Below, piece after piece: positions 58,569 through 64,000 of a DNA stretch of 64,000 nt. The translations under genes were made by a program, and so were the position numbers. This DNA comes from Syngnathus acus (Eukaryota; Chordata; Actinopteri; Syngnathiformes; Syngnathidae): NCBI RefSeq assembly GCF_901709675.1, contig NC_051097.1:1848539-1912538 (forward strand), given 5' to 3'. The notes beneath the pieces were generated by a model. That model did no database searches. It saw only the letters and a program-made list of their open reading frames with translations, and was not told where the DNA came from. Numbering within the stretch: position 1 is the first letter of the stretch; each line of letters starts with the position of its first letter.

Positions 58569-59676
58569 GCATAGACAAAGCTTTTACATTATACCGCAGT
58601 GTGGTATTGTTTTACATCAGCATTATATTTATACCCATGTCACAATGTGAAATAATGTCTTTAAAAGTACAGATTTTTAAGTAAGCAGTGGTGAGTTTAA
58701 ATGATGCTTAATTACTGAAGTGAATAAGTGCATCTGGGGATAAATGACAGGCATCGGAGAATGTATTAAATTACTTGATACATTCTGTTGAGAGGCACTT
58801 TCAAAAATAATTATACACTGTGAAAACTAGTGATTTAACATTTGTATCTTAGTACAAGTAAATAATCATGTAATTTAAAAAGAATGCATAGACAGACATT
58901 CGTAAACTATACTGACAGGGATACCTTACAGTAGACTGTCATTAGTTATGCATCAGACGCAATACTTTGGCAAAGGTTCAATTAATCATTTCACATCCAA
59001 ATAGTTACTACAAAGTTAAATATAAGGCCTCCAGGTTTTTGACCAGTCTGTCAAATATAATCCAAGACTAAATACTCCCATTGTTTAATTTAAAAAACTA
59101 TGTTGTAAAATACGAATGAAGGTAAAATAACAAATAATTTGCTAAATCTGTAAAAAATATATTTTTCCCACACTTCCATTGCAGTCTCACTGCTTTCATT
59201 TCAAAACTATTAATATTGCAAATACTGTCATGTGATCGTGACACATTTACACATTGACCTCTTAAAAATGCTTTCTCACAGAACATTTGCATAGAGATTT
59301 TTGTACAAAGCATAGATTGTGTTTACTTTCAACAGTCTAAATTCTAAATTTGAGATATGAAGGCAGGAGTTTGACTTTTTTTATGAAGGCACATGGCATG
59401 TCTGTAGATCATACAATTAGAATAATAATAATAAAAAAACTATAAAGTGAGCCCAATAATTTGAAACGTAAATAATCAAATAGTACATAAAAGAAAGCAA
59501 GAATACCTTGGTAAGGATTTAAGGTATACACATCAATTTCTGTATCAAGGTTAATCACTGGTATTACAACACATTTGACTTTGACACTTACAAACAAATT
59601 TTGAATAATTGTTTTGGAATTAGGGTTACCCCTCCTCCTGAGGATTCCGTGGAACACCATTGCACCAGTGATTCTC

Positions 59677-59811
59677 TCACTGTTCCTGACCATCTTCCCG
59701 CAGCTCTGAGGGTAGAAACTTATACTGCTGTTGCCTGATCATCGCTAGCCTCTTCCTGGCCTCATCCAGCTCCCTTTCTTTGCGAAGCATTTCCTCTTGT
59801 GCAGCGATGAT
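59677..59811 (-). CDS. tln1: tln1 last coding exon: dimerisation helix
   Basis: 45 codons including stop: IIAAQEEMLRKERELDEARK then RLAMIRQQQYKFLPSELRED and GQEQ. The helix pairs two talin chains for F-actin binding. The C-terminal tail is three residues longer than the common DEH ending. Acceptor TCGCAG|ATCATC. Confidence 0.95.
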   Translation of the reverse strand: MIAAQEEMLRKERELDEARKRLAMIRQQQYKFLPSELREDGQEQ

Positions 59812-62800
59812 CTGCGACGCAACACAATGAAATCTCATTATTCAACCAAAATAACTTACATGTAAGGTTTAACTGATGAAGATAAGGACTGACAATATGT
59901 GAATACCTGTAAAAATTCTAGATGGATTATTTGTGTCTGCTACTAGTCACTGGGACAACATGAATGAATGGAATCCTGTCTTGTGATTTGATGCGGCTGT
60001 GAAACCTTTTTGATTCTGATTATGTCAAGAATGTGTGATGACAACCAGGTGAGGAGTACAGAGAAGATTGTGTCTTGCCTACAATCAATCATAGTCGGGG
60101 GAGGGAGTGTCATGCTGTATGGATACATGAGCACTCCAAGAAGTGACTAAATTTGTGCCCTCCGAAAACATTGCTATATTCAACATTTTTGGCTGTTACA
60201 AATGTATGTCTGATGGCTCAATGTCTCCATTACAGCACACCTGACCTCTTCCTAACTAGGGCTGTCACTATGGAATATTTTCAGATTCGATTATTCCATC
60301 AATTAATCCAAAAATCATACAATTTAATCTTGCATAAAAGTGTCTTAAAAATTCCTTTGTTTCCCATATCCTGTTTATTAACAAATTAGTGCTAGTTTTT
60401 TTAGTATTGTTTAGTGGGTAAAAGCTAACACAACAATTAAATAATATCACACGGAAGGTATTATTGTACTCAAACTTTTTGATTGTGTTACTGGTGCGGT
60501 GATTGTTTAAAAGCAGATGTTTGCAGTCTCTTTTCATGAATGACTACAAAAAAAACAATTAAGTTGAAAGGCTACCATTAAGTAATTTGTCCAATTTTAA
60601 GTTGAAAAACAGGTATAAATGATTATTCAATTACTAGAATTGGTGTTTATTATTTGATAACTAATTATATGTAGATTAATTAATTCATTTGGAGCTCTAT
60701 GGCTCACCTGTGGAAGACCATCAATTGTTCACGCTGACATTCGATCGTCAATTGGAATGAGTTAAATGTCTCTCGAGCGACTAACCTGAGCAATACCTCC
60801 GACCATCTTGCTCTTGACCACCACTGCTTGGTCATCCTGAGCATCAAATGCTGCTTTCTGTGCTGCCTTTACCAGGTTATCGGAAGCTCTCTTCACAGCA
60901 TTTCCAGCAGCCTACAGAAACACATACATTGGTTAACACAAAGTCCACATACATTGGTTAACACAAAGTCCACACCACAGGTGGCATCTAAAAAAACAAA
61001 ACAAACAAATCGTATGTCTACCGCAACTTTTAATGAAGGCCATCTGTTTTGATAACGACGTACTTTCAGGGAAATTAGTGAACATATTTAAAGGTTAGTC
61101 TCTTGTGAGCAGCAACTCCTTAAAGGGAAAGGGACCAACCACTTTTGCTCTTAGACTTGAAAACCATAACAAGAGGCCTGGATATGGCTGTAAAAGGAAG
61201 AAGTGTGGTCTGGTATACTGCATTCAAAGCCAAACATTTCTCTCATTGGTTAAGGAAGTGGAGCTTTCTCCTTTTGTGGCACTGTGGGCTGGAGCAGACG
61301 CTGAGCTAGCAGTAGATGACAGTCTTGAATATATTATATAATCATTTTATTTCATGGGCGGCTCGGTGGAACACTGGGTAGCACGTCCGCCTCACAGTTA
61401 GGAAGGTGCGGGTTCGATTCCACCTCCGGCCCTCCCTGTGTGGAGTTTGCATGTTCTCCCCGTGTCCGTGTGGGTTTTCTCCGGGCACTCCGGTTTCCTC
61501 CCACATCCCAAAAACATGCTTGGTTGGCCGATTGAGTTCTCCAAATTGTCCCTAGGTGTGAGTGCGAGTACGGATGGTTGTTCGTCTCTGTGTGCCTTGC
61601 GATTGGCTGGCAACCGGTTCAGGGTGTCCCCCGCCTACTGCCCGATGACGGCTGGGATAGGCTCCAGCACGCCCGCGACCCCCGTGGGGACAGAGTGGTA
61701 CAGAAAATGGATGGATGGATGGATTTTATTCCATCCGGGTTAGAATGTTACTGTTAATCAGACCCTGACATGAACTTTCAACAGCTGTAGGCCTACACTG
61801 AGGTTTCCTCTCTAACCTAGGAGGGTCACAGTTCAACAATAAAGCTGGTGTCAAGAATGAGTTGACGTGACTGTTACAAGAATTTTGTCACAGCTATCAT
61901 AAAACATACATTGACTATAAGAAAAAAGTTCAAGTTAAAGTCCCAATGATCGTCACACACACATCTGGGTGTGGTGAAATTTGTCCTCTGCATTTAACCC
62001 ATCCCTGTGTGATTTTGATCCATCCCCTGGGGGAGAGGGGAGCAGTGCGCAGCAGCGGTGCTGCGCTCAGGAATCATTTGGTGATCTAACCCCCCAATTC
62101 CAACCCTTGATGCTGAGTGCCAAGCAGGGAGGAAATGGATCCCATTTTTATAGTCTTTGGTATGACCCGGCTGGGGTTTGAACCCACAACCTTCCAGTCT
62201 CAGGGCGGACACTCTACCACTAGGCCATTGAGCTGGTTATATTCCAGTACAGGATGTAATACAGGATGTAATTCACCCTTTATCCAATGGTTAGACTCAC
62301 ACCGGGCCAGTTCGACCACGTTTTGACGTGATTCCCATGCAGTCCTGTCACCCAGTGGCATAGCACACTGGGCCGTATATCAGTCATGCTTCATAGAAAA
62401 AAGAAGGGGGAAAAAAATCATTTTATGTAAAATGTTTTAAACGACAGCCTTAAAAGATGGGGAGATTAGCTTTAAAAAGTGTCATTGCAAAGTGAAGGGA
62501 CAAGATGCTGCTAATAGTGTAAACATAGGTCAGCGGGCTAATGTTTCCAGTTCTGGGTGCCATTGCTTCTTGACTGGTGGATTGTTTCCAAGATCTCCCT
62601 AGACATAAACGTATGGGAATTACTGGGGTAGCAGCTGCAGGCCCAGAAGAGGAGGGGGATAAGCCACCGCTGATTGGATCAGAGAACACGAGCTGGCTGG
62701 AACTGGCTGATATGCACTCAGCTAAGATACACAGTCATAAATAAATATAACATTTAGAGGTGTTTGCTATGACAGGAGATAGCTGCACTTTCAATGTCTT

Positions 62801-63296
62801 GGAAGTAACTACAGTTTCAGTTTGACAACTCAGTCAGTGGTACTTTGACTTCGTGCCACTAAGTGCCCCAACCCCAGAGAATTTGAAAATAAAAACACTT
62901 AAGCGAAACCTCAGTTGACTAGTAAGTAGGTTTAAAAACATATTTTCAGTTTAGTTCATAGACTGTACTTCCCGACCTCCACATACAACCCTCAGTTTTG
63001 CTTTCTCTCACAAACCTCATTTGCTTGTTGCATCACATATTTCATGTACTGAAATCCCCCACCCCCACCCCCTCGGTGGGGAAAGTGCAAGTCATTGTGA
63101 TATTAGTAAACTTATTTTTTTTAAAGAATGTAACCTAACCTCCACTAAAGATAGACAAATGGACACTTCCTACAGCAGCCAGCACCTGCTGTTCACAGTG
63201 TAGACTCAAGGAACGAGAGTTACAAAGCGAGGTAGCTGCCATTTACTGTCATGCTATTTAAAGGCACAAATGTACTACAGATTATGTGCGTGCGTG

Positions 63297-63356
<60 letters not shown>

Positions 63357-64000
63357 TTTGAGTTACGCATGTGGTGCTTGAGCAAATAAAACTTGTACTT
63401 AAACGCACTATTGTATATTTTAGATGATACTTTTCCCCACTCCAGAAAAAGTATAATTGTATTGGAACATTAAATTGAGGTTGTGTTTTCACCTTTCGTT
63501 TTCTCAAAAAAAAAAAGAAAAGAAAAAGGCACTGTCGGGGTCCATCTTTGTTTTTACAACATACTGTAAGTGGGGGACACCTCCCAGAGCTAAACACTGC
63601 ACATGTAAATGCTGGTGTATGTATTCGCTGCCAAATTGCTCTAAAATGCTCTCCCCACTAGCCACATTCATGATCATGTAATGTACTTTCCCAAAAAAAT
63701 AAATAAATACCTGGACCTTAGGTGCCAGGCCAGATAAATGATATACGTATTCCGATTTTTATTTGAATTTTTTGACTTTTTTTTTTGGTCCACATTTCCA
63801 TGTAAATGGTCACCATCATTAATCCTGCACTTTAAACCCGGTTTTCAAAAATGACATGCGAGGGATTACCACAGTACATATTGGCATGCAGCTCTAACCT
63901 GAAGCCTCTTCATGGTCTGAGAGTCTTGGTCAGCCTTGACCTTGCAGGCCACCAAAAGCTGAGCAGTGGAGGCTGCCACCTGCTTGGCAGAAGATATGAG
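59677..64000 (-). CDS. tln1: Talin-1 C-terminus (last three coding exons)
   Basis: Talin links integrin tails and vinculin to actin. The window holds exon 63899..64000 (enters from outside), 60786..60911 and 59677..59811, together 120 codons plus TGA. They encode the end of the I/LWEQ (THATCH) actin-binding module (SSAKQVAASTAQLLVACKVK, AAGNAVKRASDNLVKAAQKA) and the C-terminal dimerisation helix. KMVGGIAQ, EEMLRKEREL and FLPSELR point to talin-1; talin-2 has KFVGG, LKKER and FLPTELR. Adjacent tpm2 supports this. All exons join in phase 0. The introns carry SINEs and simple repeats. Confidence 0.95.
60786..60911 (-). CDS. tln1: tln1 penultimate coding exon
   Basis: 126 bases: AAGNAVKRASDNLVKAAQKA then AFDAQDDQAVVVKSKMVGG and IAQ. 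Borders CTGTAG|GCTGC and GCTCAG|GTTAGT. Confidence 0.95.
61358..61724 (+). mobile_element. tRNA-derived SINE, family B, copy 5 (full length)
   Basis: GGGCGGCTCGGTGGAACACTG head, box B GGTTCGATTCC, the full body and a short GGAT tail. It lies in a tln1 intron, antisense. Confidence 0.87.
61933..62238 (-). mobile_element. tRNA-derived SINE, family A, copy 4
   Basis: Minus-strand copy with AACCAGCTCAATGGCCTAGTGG head, box B GGTTCAAACCCC and a TTAA-rich tail. More diverged than copies 1 and 3. Confidence 0.86.
63297..63354 (+). repeat. (GT)n microsatellite
   Basis: Uninterrupted run of about 29 GT units in a tln1 intron. Likely polymorphic. Confidence 0.95.
63899..64000 (-). CDS. tln1: tln1 exon running off the right edge
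   Basis: 34 codons visible: LISSAKQVAASTAQLLVACK then VKADQDSQTMKRLQ, ending CTTCAG|GTTAGAG. It is part of the actin-binding R13 helical bundle. Confidence 0.94.

Noticed and set aside
63220-63597. Thr-His repeat protein
   Set aside because: Translation of the (GT)n microsatellite.
59677-64000. Talin-2
   Set aside because: KMVGG, LRKEREL and FLPSELR fit talin-1; talin-2 has KFVGG, LKKEREL and FLPTELR. TLN2 neighbours TPM1, not TPM2.

Overview
The window is nuclear DNA of a ray-finned fish, probably a percomorph teleost. Three vertebrate genes with introns all read on the minus strand. The introns and spacers are packed with fish-type transposons: Tc1, hAT, piggyBac, tRNA-derived SINEs, L2/CR1-like LINEs and short inverted-repeat elements. 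The species cannot be named from sequence alone.

Minus-strand gene order from the right edge: (1) the 3' end of talin-1 (tln1), last three coding exons at 63899..64000, 60786..60911 and 59677..59811; (2) a complete beta-tropomyosin gene (tpm2), 57132 down to 38377, with mutually exclusive exons 1a/1b, 6a/6b and 9a/9d; (3) a complete il6st gene for gp130, the shared receptor of the IL-6 cytokine family, 35621 down to 6778. Fifteen il6st coding exons join in phase to 894 codons plus a stop. The nine tpm2 exons of the striated-type transcript join in phase to 284 codons plus a stop. TLN1 and TPM2 are also adjacent and co-oriented in human (9p13). Human IL6ST lies on 5q11, but chicken Z combines human 9 and 5 material, so the fish linkage may be ancestral.

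Region 1..6700 is il6st downstream flank with a decayed Tc1 element and a decayed piggyBac element. Region 7.4..35.6 kb is il6st. Its introns hold two near-intact but differently broken Tc1 copies of one family, a structurally complete hAT element with an open 644-codon transposase and perfect 8-bp target duplications, an internally deleted relative of it, and many elements whose ends read like TACCGTATTTTCCGGACTATAAGTCGC (written here in pieces only), nested to several levels. Region 36..38.4 kb is the il6st/tpm2 spacer. Region 38.4..57.1 kb is tpm2 with intronic SINEs, a 3'-truncated LINE with an esterase-type ORF1, a GC-rich hairpin minisatellite and several inverted-repeat elements. Region 57.1..59.7 kb is the tpm2 upstream region and the tln1 3' UTR. 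Region 59.7..64 kb is tln1.

The host genes do not form an operon. Talin-1 links integrins to actin, tropomyosin coats actin filaments, and gp130 signals through JAK/STAT3. Most open frames in the window are chance frames inside repeats. I saw no wholly unknown protein system. The most unusual material is the nested inverted-repeat elements, the transposon inside a palindrome, and residue changes at normally conserved tropomyosin and gp130 positions.
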